From positions 6,882,001 through 6,946,000 of the forward strand of contig NZ_JACHMQ010000001.1 of the NCBI RefSeq assembly GCF_014208105.1: a stretch of 64,000 nt of DNA, in the 5' to 3' direction. The notes under the pieces are model-generated. The model did not search any database. It saw only the letters and a program-made list of their open reading frames with translations, and was not told the DNA's origin. Every line of letters starts with the position of its first letter. Within the stretch, counting starts at the first letter, position 1. Made by a program: the position numbers and the translations under genes. This stretch comes from Actinomadura coerulea (GTDB taxonomy: Bacteria > Actinomycetota > Actinomycetes > Streptosporangiales > Streptosporangiaceae). This document shows positions 32,241-39,456 of the stretch, one piece after another.

Positions 32241-32347
32241 TCCGGGCTGAAATCGGTACAGGCGTGCCCCTGTGAGGGTGACTGTCTCGATGAAGTCGCA
32301 GGCCAGCAGCGCGTCGGCCTGGGAGCGCAGGAAGGCCGCCCAGCGCC
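32241..32347 (-). mobile_element. transposase (rve integrase core) fragment
   Basis: A minus-strand frame reads WAAFLRSQADALLACDFIET, then VTLTGARLYRF. This is the segment around the first catalytic Asp (CDF) of IS481/IS3-type rve transposases (usually W-x-FLRSQA-x-x-x-ACDF-x-VDT). Only about 33 residues survive. It lies directly downstream of the CHAT gene. Confidence 0.65.
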
Positions 32348-32378
32348 GACACGCAGGATCCGAGGCCCGGCATGGCCA

Positions 32379-34163
32379 TCAGGCACCGAAATGAGCGAAC
32401 GGCGCCCATACGGTCGCTCGTTGACCCTCGGCGCACGCCTGCCCGATCGCCTGACCCAGGGCAACGGACGGTGGGTGGCTCCTTAGGTTGCGGTGCAGAT
32501 CCATCATGAAGGTCACCATCGCGTCCGAGTCAGGTATCCGCCAGAGAGCACCGATCACCGATCGCGCGCCCATGGCCAGGAGAGCGGCCGGAAACCCGAG
32601 TTGCTCAGCGGCGAACTCGGTACCGATGTCCGCCAATTGGCAGGCGGACAGCACGACGGTTGCGCCGGGCCTGAGATCTTGGTTGAGCAACACCGAAAGT
32701 TCTAGCGGCCGGCCGAGCAATAGCGCCGACCGCAGGGGATCCTGCGGGTTCGGGTGACCATGGCAGGCGAGGTGGACAAGCCCGGCCTTTGCCAACTCGC
32801 CGACCAGATCGCCGTCCGTCCCAAGGTCCGGCGCGCCGAGCGCCGGATCCAGGAACTCGTACACGCCGCGCAGCCGATCCGATTCATCGCTTTCCCCTTC
32901 CGGTGCGGCGCCGCTCGGCCACCTCAGGATCCGCGGTCGCACTTCCAGCAGCGCCGCGACGTTCTGCGCCTCCCGTACCGTCACCGGGATCTCTTTGCTG
33001 CCGAACCAGGGATCTGCAGCGACGAAGACCTTGCCGTCATCAGGCCTGGGCCACATGGCGGCGAGCATGAGGCTGTCACCCGACGGCACGATCGTGAGAT
33101 CCATAATGGCGCACACCGGCGTGTCGCCGATCAGCGCCGTGTAAAGTGGCAACAGGGCGCATTTGCCGAGCGGCACCAGTGCGACTTTCGTGCCCATCAA
33201 GTCGGGCCAGGCTTCGAGGACGGGCTGCCATACGGTCTCGGCCGCCTTCTGCAGGGCCTCCGTCACCGCCTCGTTCCTTACCCTGACCCGCTTTTCCCCT
33301 GACGACAGGACGTCGCGCACCGTTCGCGCCTGCGCATCGAGAGCATTTAGTGAGAGGCCAGGCAATTCGATGCTTTCACAGAGCTGACGACCGGTCTCGG
33401 GCGCCTCGAGCCGGATCGCGGCTCCCGCATCAGGCCCGGGCGTCAGGTAGATCACCGATCGCCGGGTGAAACTTGCCCCGTGGACGGCGTGCACCGGACC
33501 GGCCGCGGTGAGCACATAAGCCTCTGAGGACTGGGCGGCACCCGCTCGAAGGTCGTCCAGGAGCATGGCCTCGACCATCCGCCGGAGTTCGTGACGGGGA
33601 GCGGCGGCCGCATTCGCTGATCCCGCCAGAGCGGCCTGGGATGTGGCGGCCATGCCCTGCAAAGTCCGATAGATCCGCCGCAGTTCCTTCCGTGGATTCC
33701 TGCGCCCTATGATTGCCGATATCTCCCGGGCGCGTAAACGGTCACCGAACATCTGGTTGGTCAGAGACTCGGCGAGGATGCAGCCGGCCAGCGGCACCCC
33801 TGAGCGATGGGCCACATACCCGGCGGCATCGGCCATGGCCTGTATCGCGGGCCTCAATTCTTCGGGGAAGGGTCTTCCAGCAGCCTCGCATTGGAGATCG
33901 ATGGCCCTCAATGCGCTGGAGAACCCCATTGCGGCGGCCGTCGCCACGATCCACTGACTGTGTGACGCTTCGATCATGAAGGAGAGCCGGGCGACGAAGA
34001 AGAGCGGGTGAGCAACGCTCGCGTCGCCCTGCATGAGGAGGCCATGAGCTTGCTTCAGCAGTTCCCATGCCTCGTTTTCCACAGAATCGATCCCGTTGGC
34101 CCGGGCACGATCTTCTATCTCTCTATAGGCCCGACCGATCTCAGGACCGGCAAATGGGGACAT
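32379..34163 (-). CDS. CHAT-domain (caspase-like) protease
   Basis: This 594-residue protein has a helical N-terminal half (AWELLKQAHGLLMQGDASVA and later segments up to about 260) with no obvious TPR consensus, and a C-terminal CHAT peptidase domain at about 290-590. The His-Cys dyad is seen in AGLVHLACHGHPNPQDPLRS and TVVLSACQLADIGTEFAAEQ, followed by GARSVIGALWRIPDSDAMV, all standard for CHAT. I chose the ATG four bases after GGGAGG; an upstream TTG at 34211 is weaker. It lies 19 bases after its small partner. CHAT proteases act in bacterial conflict systems by cleaving target proteins upon activation. Confidence 0.88.
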   Translation of the reverse strand: MSPFAGPEIGRAYREIEDRARANGIDSVENEAWELLKQAHGLLMQGDASVAHPLFFVARLSFMIEASHSQWIVATAAAMGFSSALRAIDLQCEAAGRPFPEELRPAIQAMADAAGYVAHRSGVPLAGCILAESLTNQMFGDRLRAREISAIIGRRNPRKELRRIYRTLQGMAATSQAALAGSANAAAAPRHELRRMVEAMLLDDLRAGAAQSSEAYVLTAAGPVHAVHGASFTRRSVIYLTPGPDAGAAIRLEAPETGRQLCESIELPGLSLNALDAQARTVRDVLSSGEKRVRVRNEAVTEALQKAAETVWQPVLEAWPDLMGTKVALVPLGKCALLPLYTALIGDTPVCAIMDLTIVPSGDSLMLAAMWPRPDDGKVFVAADPWFGSKEIPVTVREAQNVAALLEVRPRILRWPSGAAPEGESDESDRLRGVYEFLDPALGAPDLGTDGDLVGELAKAGLVHLACHGHPNPQDPLRSALLLGRPLELSVLLNQDLRPGATVVLSACQLADIGTEFAAEQLGFPAALLAMGARSVIGALWRIPDSDAMVTFMMDLHRNLRSHPPSVALGQAIGQACAEGQRATVWAPFAHFGA

Positions 34164-34182
34164 CTCGCCTCCCGGATAATGC

Positions 34183-34611
34183 TCAAGTGGTTCCGGAGGG
34201 ATTGCCGTCAATGAGGGAGCCGATCACGTCGGTCAATGCTTCGACGTCCACTTCGGGCTTGCCGTCGGGACCCCGGGGACAATCGATCGATATCCGTACC
34301 GCGTCGACTCCGGCACCGCTTGTGAGCTCCAGTGAAAAATGATTCTCGTCCCCCTCGCTGCCTGGAGACTGGCGCTCGTCGACCCAGAAGGCCAACTTGC
34401 GGACGAACGAGCGAATCTGGTCCCGCGCAAGGTATACGCCGACCACGCTTGAGGCCACTCCCAGGCCGTCTCTTCCGGCTGCCCAAGCGATCTGGACCAC
34501 CTGCACCCATTCGTCGGAGCCACGGTCGCTGATCTCGATCTCGTCGAATCCGTCCTGTTCGAGGAGAGTCCAGAGTCCGCTAGGCACCTGAACGTACATG
34601 TGATCGCGCAT
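34183..34611 (-). CDS. small partner of the CHAT protease
   Basis: This 142-residue protein begins MRDHMYVQVPSGLWTLLEQD. It has an amphipathic or weakly hydrophobic middle (GLGVASSVVGVYLARDQIRS, about 61-80) and a beta-rich end, FSLELTSGAGVDAVRISIDC to VEALTDVIGSLI. Its layout (alpha/beta start, central hydrophobic helix, closing strand-helix) is reminiscent of effector-associated constant component (EACC1-like) proteins that accompany peptidase effectors, but similarity is weak by eye. It precedes the CHAT gene in a two-gene operon and may be its inhibitor, sensor or adaptor. No Shine-Dalgarno; TAGCTAT ten bases upstream fits a leaderless promoter. Confidence 0.65.
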   Translation of the reverse strand: MRDHMYVQVPSGLWTLLEQDGFDEIEISDRGSDEWVQVVQIAWAAGRDGLGVASSVVGVYLARDQIRSFVRKLAFWVDERQSPGSEGDENHFSLELTSGAGVDAVRISIDCPRGPDGKPEVDVEALTDVIGSLIDGNPSGTT

Positions 34612-34818
34612 GCCGCGACGATAGCTAGGATGGCGGCCCTGATGTCTGAGAGCGCGAAGGTATCAGCTGGTCTGGCCATTCTTGGCCACCACCGCCTAGC
34701 CTCAATCCACCGATGGTGAATCGAGGGTTGATCTCTCGGCGGTTTCGGTAGGGGGTATCGAGTTGTCGGCGGCCGGCGGGCAGGGGTGATCGGCTGGTCT
34801 GCCCAGCTTTTCCACGTG

Positions 34819-35352
34819 TCAGGTTCTGGTCGGGCCCGCTCGGGCGGTGGATGACAGCAGGTCAGCGGCTGTCGGGCGGGGCGTGGACGGTGTCGAACAG
34901 GTGTGTCCAGGCCTGGGCCCAGTGATCAGCCGGGCGGTGACCTGCTCACTCTTCCCGCGGACGGTGAAGGCGGTGTAGGCCGGTATCTCGGCGACCCGTG
35001 CATCATAGATCAGCTCGCCGGTGTCGGGATCGGGCACGCCGGTGGGGTGGCGGATCTGCCTTGGCCCGGCCGCACCGCGGCCACGACCGGGCGGGCGATC
35101 GGAGTGCAGATCGTGGCCAGCAGCGGATGCAACGTGCGTACGCCTTTGAACCGTCCGATCTGGAACCCGCCCGACCCGCGATTGTCGTCGGTGTCTCGGA
35201 CAGCCTTGAACAGCTGAGGCACGCAAGCCACGCAGGAGGTATGCGACATCGTACGGGTTATCGAGGACGGCGCACACCGCAGCATCGGAGGCTGGGCGGC
35301 AGTCGTATGAGTGATGCATGCCGTTTAGTCGGTGGACGAGAGTTTGTGCCAC
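34819..35352 (-). pseudogene. decayed insertion-sequence region, IS1380-like transposase remnant
   Basis: The minus strand has PDPDTGELIYDARVAEIPAY, then TAFTVRGKSEQVTARLI, matching the region of IS1380-family transposases that precedes the VRRVR motif. Upstream in shifting frames are DNPYDVAYLLRGLRAS and QLFKAVRDTDDNRGSGGFQI followed by GRFKGVRTLHPLLATI, which I cannot assign. Frames change at least twice, so this is scar tissue rather than a gene. Confidence 0.5.
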
Positions 35353-35489
35353 CCGGGCTTAGGTGGTGGCGTCCTCGCTGGAGGCGCGTCATCGCCAGAG
35401 TCATGTTTTGATCACGCTGTTCTTCAGGACCGACTTGGTGTGGGGTGCCCGATGGTGCCGCCCGCTCCGGCCCGCGAGCCTGCGGACTC

Positions 35490-35719
35490 ACGCCGACGGC
35501 AGTGCCTTGCTGACTGCTCTGGTGGGTCTGAGCGCCGGTTCTGTGGGCGACATGACCGGCTTGAGCGGGTGACGAGTACCCGGTTTCGGAGCACTACCAG
35601 GGCGGATGTAGAGCCCGGATCGAGCCGCCGAGCAGCCATCGAGCAGCCACGGGGACGAACCGGGGCATGTCCGGCAGGGGACGAACCAGGCATCTTCTGC
35701 GTTTGCCCTGGTCGGGCTG
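35490..35719. repeat. diverged copy of the tRNA-Lys downstream flank (right)
   Basis: It pairs with 28250-28481. It lies directly 3' of the intact tRNA-Lys and inside the island, so the element appears to have brought its own version of the tRNA-downstream sequence. Confidence 0.7.
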
Positions 35720-35769
35720 GGTGGGTCGCGTGGGACTCGAACCCACAACCTACGGATTAAAAGTCCGGA
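35720..35769 (-). repeat. att site within tRNA-Lys (right)
   Basis: This is the 50-bp exact match to 28482-28531. It spans the 3' half of the intact tRNA gene, so integration preserved the tRNA. Confidence 0.88.
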
Positions 35770-35794
35770 GCTCTGCCAATTGAGCTAGCGACCC
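35722..35794 (-). tRNA. tRNA-Lys (anticodon TTT)
   Basis: This 73-nt cloverleaf is on the minus strand. The acceptor arms are GGGTCGC and GCGACCC, with discriminator A. The D arm contains AGCTCAATTGGCAGAGC. The anticodon stem-loop is CCGGACTTTTAATCCG with a TTT anticodon. The T arm is GTGGGTTCGAGTCCCAC. CCA is not encoded. It is the integration target of the adjoining island. Confidence 0.97.
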
Positions 35795-35838
35795 GTCTCG
35801 GCAAGCGTACCGAGATCGGCGGGGGGTTCGCGACGGGG

Positions 35839-37125
35839 TTAGGGGGTGGGGGTCAGGTGGACGGGGAGGTGCTTGAGGCCGTTCTGGAAGTTGGAGGCCA
35901 GGCGGACGGGGGCGCCGGTGAGGGTGGCGTCGTGGGGGAGGAGTTCGCGGAAGACAGCGCGCATCTGGGTGCGGGCGAGGTGGGCGCCCAGGCAGAAGTG
36001 GGGGCCGAAGCCGAAGCTGACGTGGTCGTTGGGGGTGCGGGCGACGTCGAAGCGGTCGGGGGAGGGGAAGACGGTCTCGTCGCGGTTGGCGGAGGCGTGG
36101 TAGACGACGACCTTGTCGCCGGCCGCGATGTTCTGGCCGCCGAGAGCGAGCGGCGTCGTGGCGGTGCGGCGGAAGTCCATGACCGGGGGCCAGTAGCGGA
36201 GCATCTCCTCGACCGCGGACGGCAGCAGGGACGGGTCGGCGCGGAGGCGGGCGAGTTCGGCGGGGTGTTCGAGGAGGGTGAGCAGGCCGCCCGGGATGCC
36301 GTTGCGGAGGGTCTCGTTCCCGGCGACGGCGAAGAGGAAGAACATGTTCTCGAACTCTTGGGTGGTGAGCCCGCCTTCGAGCATGCGGGACATGATGTCG
36401 CCGGACGGGCGGGAGCGCTTCTCGGCGGCGAGGGCGTGGGCGTAGGCGAACATGTCGGCCAGGGCCGTGTAGGAGCGCGGGTTGATGGGGCGGCCGTCGG
36501 GGCGGACCGTCTCGGACGGGCGGTGCTTCATCGCCTCGCGGGCCATGGGGCTCGTCGCGGCGGCGTCGGCGGTGGAGAGCCCGGCGTAGTCGGGGTCCTG
36601 GTAGCCGATGACGCGGGACGCCCAGTCGTAGAGGAGGCGGCGGTCGGAGTCGGGGACGCCCATGATGTGGGCCAGCGTCCAGACGGGGAGGTCCGCGGCG
36701 AGCTCGACGAAGTCGGTGTCCTCGCCGAGGGCGGAGGCCACGAGGGTGCGGGCGCGCTCGTTGATCGTGTCCTCCAGGGCGCGGACGGCGCGGGGGGTGA
36801 ACGCGGCGGCGACGATGCGGCGCAGGCGGGAGTGGTCGGGCGGGTCCTGGTTCAGCATCATCGCGCGGACGAAGGCGAGGTCCTCGGGCGTGTCGGGGTC
36901 GCGGATCTGGGTGGCGCCGAGGTTGGAGGAGAACAGGTCCGGGGAGCGCAGGACGTGCTTGACGTCGGCGTGCCGGAAGACCGCCCAGTAGCCGGGGCCC
37001 GCCGGCCAGGGGCCGACGGCCGGTTCGTCCACCCAGGCGACGGGTGACGCGGCGCGGAGCTCGGCGAACGTCGCGTAGGGGACACCGGCGGCGTAGGTGG
37101 CGGGCAGGAAGATCTCCTCGTGCAT
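35839..37125 (-). CDS. cytochrome P450 (CYP125/124/142-like)
   Basis: This 428-residue P450 is complete. It has MLNQDPPDHSRLRRIVAAAF in the C-helix region, FFLFAVAGNETLRNG as the I helix with the oxygen-binding Thr, EEMLRYWPP as ExxR, and the heme loop FGFGPHFCLGAHLAR. The overall pattern resembles the steroid- and branched-lipid-oxidising actinobacterial P450s, so a sterol or fatty-acid substrate is plausible but unproven. Starts at 37140 or 37143 are also possible. The divergent thioesterase begins only about 25 bases away, so both may be leaderless. Confidence 0.88.
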   Translation of the reverse strand: MHEEIFLPATYAAGVPYATFAELRAASPVAWVDEPAVGPWPAGPGYWAVFRHADVKHVLRSPDLFSSNLGATQIRDPDTPEDLAFVRAMMLNQDPPDHSRLRRIVAAAFTPRAVRALEDTINERARTLVASALGEDTDFVELAADLPVWTLAHIMGVPDSDRRLLYDWASRVIGYQDPDYAGLSTADAAATSPMAREAMKHRPSETVRPDGRPINPRSYTALADMFAYAHALAAEKRSRPSGDIMSRMLEGGLTTQEFENMFFLFAVAGNETLRNGIPGGLLTLLEHPAELARLRADPSLLPSAVEEMLRYWPPVMDFRRTATTPLALGGQNIAAGDKVVVYHASANRDETVFPSPDRFDVARTPNDHVSFGFGPHFCLGAHLARTQMRAVFRELLPHDATLTGAPVRLASNFQNGLKHLPVHLTPTP

Positions 37126-37149
37126 GCCCTCAGAGTGCATCATGACGGG

Positions 37150-37548
37150 GTGACGTTGAAGCCTGAAGAGATCCTGCGTGACAACTTCGCGCCGTGGGTG
37201 CTCGACCTGGGCCTCGTGCCCGAGGAGGTCGGGGACGGGACGGCGGTGCTGAGGCTGCCCTGGTCCGACCGTCTCGCCAGGGAGGGCGGGGCGCTGTCGG
37301 GGCAGGCGCTGATGGCGGCGGCCGACACGGCGGTGGTGCTGGCGGTGTCGGGGGCCGAGGGGGCCTTCGTGCCGATGACGACGGTGCAGCTCAGCACGAC
37401 GTTCCAGCGGCCCGTGGTGGGACAGGACGTGCTGGTGCGCGCGGAGCTGTCCAAGCTGGGCCGGACGCTGGCGTTCGCGGAGATCGACATGACCGCGGAC
37501 GGGAGGACGGCCGCGCATGCCAGCGCGGTTTACGCCATCATCGGCTGA
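37150..37548 (+). CDS. PaaI-family hotdog thioesterase
   Basis: This 132-residue hotdog-fold protein has APWVLDLGLVPEEVGDGTAV, GGALSGQALMAAADTAVVLA (the GG-x3-x-x-x-x-D-x-A helix of PaaI enzymes), PMTTVQLSTTFQRPV and LAFAEIDMTADGRTAAHASA. It hydrolyses acyl-CoA thioesters, and the substrate is probably an aromatic or lipid acyl-CoA. The GTG start is placed by homology of the N terminus. It is followed after one base by a dienelactone-hydrolase gene, so the two form an operon divergent from the P450. Confidence 0.85.
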   Translation: MTLKPEEILRDNFAPWVLDLGLVPEEVGDGTAVLRLPWSDRLAREGGALSGQALMAAADTAVVLAVSGAEGAFVPMTTVQLSTTFQRPVVGQDVLVRAELSKLGRTLAFAEIDMTADGRTAAHASAVYAIIG

Positions 37549-37549
37549 C

Positions 37550-38236
37550 ATGACGCGTACAGAGAAGGTCGTCGTCGCGGACGGCGAGTTCGACCTGCGG
37601 GTGTGGGGGACGCGCGGTCCCGGGGTCCTGCTCCTCCAGGAGATCTTCGGGGTCGGCGACTACATGGAGGCGGTCGCCGAGGACCTGGTCGCGCTGGGCT
37701 TCGTCGTGGCGGCGCCCGACATGTTCTGGCGGATCGAGCCGAACTGGTCGACCGCGCACAACGAGGAGGCCCTGCCCAAGGGGATGTCGATGGTCTCCCA
37801 GTTCGACTGGGAGAAGGGCGTAGAGGACGCTGTGGCGGCCCTAGGGGTTCTCAAGGGGCTGCCAGAGGTGGACAAGGTGGGCGTCCTGGGGTTCTGCTTC
37901 GGCGGGACGCTCGCCTACCTGGTGGCCGCCGAGGCTCAGGTCGATTCGCTCGTCTCGTACTACGGGTCCGGTGTGCCGGACATGCTGGACAAGCTCGACG
38001 CGATCCAGGCGCCCACGCAGTTCCACTTCGGCGGTGACGACGCGTACATCGCCCGGGAGGACGTCGCCAAGGTGGAGCGTGCGGTCGAGCAGAGGGACCA
38101 CATGGAAATCCACGTCCAGGAGGACGGCGGGCACGCGTTCCACAACCGCAAGGCGCCGATGTTCTACCAGCCGGAGCCTGCCGCGCGCGCTTGGCGGCTC
38201 ACTGAGGAGTTTCTGCGGCGGACCCTGCCGGTTTAG
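37550..38236 (+). CDS. dienelactone hydrolase family protein
   Basis: This 228-residue alpha/beta hydrolase has the catalytic Cys in VGVLGFCFGGTLAYL (about 110-120), Asp in FHFGGDDAYI and His in EDGGHAFHNR. The LLLQEIFGVGDYMEAVAEDL segment is typical of the family, whose founding member opens dienelactones in aromatic degradation. Its start is one base after the thioesterase stop, so it is translated from the same message. The actual substrate is unknown. Confidence 0.88.
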   Translation: MTRTEKVVVADGEFDLRVWGTRGPGVLLLQEIFGVGDYMEAVAEDLVALGFVVAAPDMFWRIEPNWSTAHNEEALPKGMSMVSQFDWEKGVEDAVAALGVLKGLPEVDKVGVLGFCFGGTLAYLVAAEAQVDSLVSYYGSGVPDMLDKLDAIQAPTQFHFGGDDAYIAREDVAKVERAVEQRDHMEIHVQEDGGHAFHNRKAPMFYQPEPAARAWRLTEEFLRRTLPV

Positions 38237-38253
38237 CCGCCGGGAGTGGCGAA

Positions 38254-38283
38254 GGCCCCGCGCCGGGCGGGCGGCGCGGGGCC
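38254..38283. terminator. strong hairpin between convergent genes
   Basis: A perfect 12-bp GC stem (GGCCCCGCGCCG and CGGCGCGGGGCC) encloses a six-base loop between the convergent dienelactone-hydrolase and NlpC/P60 genes. There is no U tract, as is usual in high-GC actinomycetes. It could serve both directions. Confidence 0.7.
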
Positions 38284-38299
38284 TGGCGTGCGTCCGGGG

Positions 38300-38869
38300 T
38301 CAGATGCCCGGCCGGACGGCGCCGTGGAAGTTGCGCTTGTAGTAGCCGTTCAGCTTGATCTTCTTGACGCGCTTGCCGGAGCTCGGCGCGTGGATCATGT
38401 AGCCGTGGCCGGCGTAGATGCCCATGTGGCTCCTGCCGCCGTAGAAGAACAGCAGGTCGCCCTTGACGGCGCCCTTCCAGGAGACCTTCTTGTGGACCGC
38501 CTTGTAGATCTGCTGGGTGGTCCGGGGGAGCTTCACCCCGGCCTTGCGCCAGGATCCTCCGGCGAGCCCGGAGCAGTCCCAGGAACCGGGGCCCGTCCCG
38601 CCGTAGCGGTAGGGGTCGCCGATCTGCTTGGCCGCGTACTTCACGGCGTAGTCGGCGCGCTTCCTCTGCTTGGCGATCCGGGCCTGCTTGGCGGTGAGGG
38701 TCGTGGTGGTGACCGTCGAGGCCGGTGCCGCGGCGAGGGTCGCCCGCTGCGGCGCCGCGGCATGCACGGGCCCCGCCGCAAGGACGGACGCGCCGAGCGC
38801 GGCGGTCGTGGTGAGCACGAGCCCGCTCACGGTGAATCCGGCCTTCAGGGGGTTTCGAGGGGTATGCAG
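38300..38869 (-). CDS. secreted NlpC/P60 (C40) peptidoglycan hydrolase
   Basis: The mature domain has the catalytic Cys in SWDCSGLAGGSW, His in GGRSHMGIYAGHG and a third polar residue in YMIHAPSSG. It cleaves peptide stems in peptidoglycan outside the cell. The first ordinary start is GTG at 38830, but that leaves a signal peptide without a basic N-region. Extending to CTG at 38869, five bases after GGAG, adds HTPRNPLKAGFT and gives a normal export signal, so a non-AUG start is likely (ATT one codon earlier is also possible). The upstream leader resembles a c-di-AMP riboswitch. Confidence 0.82.
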   Translation of the reverse strand: MHTPRNPLKAGFTVSGLVLTTTAALGASVLAAGPVHAAAPQRATLAAAPASTVTTTTLTAKQARIAKQRKRADYAVKYAAKQIGDPYRYGGTGPGSWDCSGLAGGSWRKAGVKLPRTTQQIYKAVHKKVSWKGAVKGDLLFFYGGRSHMGIYAGHGYMIHAPSSGKRVKKIKLNGYYKRNFHGAVRPGI

Positions 38870-38879
38870 AATGTCTCCA

Positions 38880-39060
38880 GACCTCGCGGTTGATGCCTAC
38901 CGGGCAGCCGTCACCCTCCGAAATTCCTGGAGGGTTCGAGATGCCGCGGCCGATTTCGCAGCGTCATTGAGGGGAGACGCAGAGAAATGGCGGCCGCTTC
39001 CGGTTCCGTGCCTCTCGTCTGCACGGATTCGGCGTCCGACGACGGCTTCCGGACGGGGTC
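38880..39060 (-). promoter_or_regulatory. candidate ydaO-type c-di-AMP riboswitch
   Basis: The leader on the minus strand contains GACGGCTGCCCGGTAGGC, close to the conserved 3' motif of ydaO riboswitches in actinobacteria (GTCAGCTAACCCGGTAGGC), preceded by a CCCTCC and GGAGGG hairpin and followed by CCGCGAGG. Genes for NlpC/P60 and Rpf hydrolases are classic ydaO targets. I could not confidently align the 5' half, so the left boundary is approximate. Confidence 0.45.
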
Positions 39061-39456
39061 CCTGGAGGGGACGACCTGGGGGTCCGCGCCGGCCTCCCGT
39101 GGAAGGCCGTGCGCGCCGCCGCCGCGCGTCGGGGTGCGTGTTCTGTTGTCCGGGCGGCTCGGGCGCCGCATGAACCGGGCAGGAAGCTAGCCAGCGCCCG
39201 GCCGGGCTGGCAAATCATCCGCCATTTCTCCACGGTGGCGGCGGTCCGTTTGAGACGCTGGTCCAGCGCCCTGCCAGCGGCGATCAACGACCCCTTTCGC
39301 CAATTGTGAAGTGAGTCACAAGCGGCCGAATGAGCATGATCAATTTATTGTTCTGTGATTCGCGGCACAGCCCGGGGCGGGGTGGCGGTTGCCGGATCCG
39401 GCCGTGTCCGGCCATTGACGGGGGCTCGCGCGACCCCTGTAGTGCGAAGGAGATTC
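39061..39456 (+). other. intergenic region with divergent promoters
   Basis: Nothing coding is supported. An AT-rich patch at 39290-39360 (TTTCGCCAATTGTGAAGTGA onward) is the likely promoter region for the NlpC/P60 leader on one strand and the GH1 gene on the other. AAGGAG stands just before the GH1 ATG. Confidence 0.4.

Larger units (their letters stand above)
28482..35769. mobile_element. tRNA-Lys-integrated genomic island, integrase lost
   Basis: The 7.3-kb segment lies between the two 50-bp repeats. It has lower GC and weaker codon bias than both flanks, and holds hypothetical secreted proteins, a CHAT protease pair, transposase scars and broken genes. No integrase, excisionase, replication or transfer gene is visible, so it is probably a fixed remnant or a passenger segment of a larger element. 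Boundaries are seen directly; the mobility history is inferred. Confidence 0.8.

Noticed and set aside
32182..32464. Two overlapping minus-strand short genes downstream of the CHAT gene
   Set aside because: They are frame shadows; only the third frame shows a transposase-like segment, too short to be a gene.
34183..34211. CHAT protein starting at TTG 34211 with a 29-bp overlap
   Set aside because: No Shine-Dalgarno for that TTG; ATG 34163 is four bases from GGGAGG and leaves a normal 19-bp gap.
35857..37047. A 396-codon Gly/Val-rich plus-strand frame over the intact P450
   Set aside because: Antisense artefact: glycine/valine/aspartate repetition mirrors the P450 codons.
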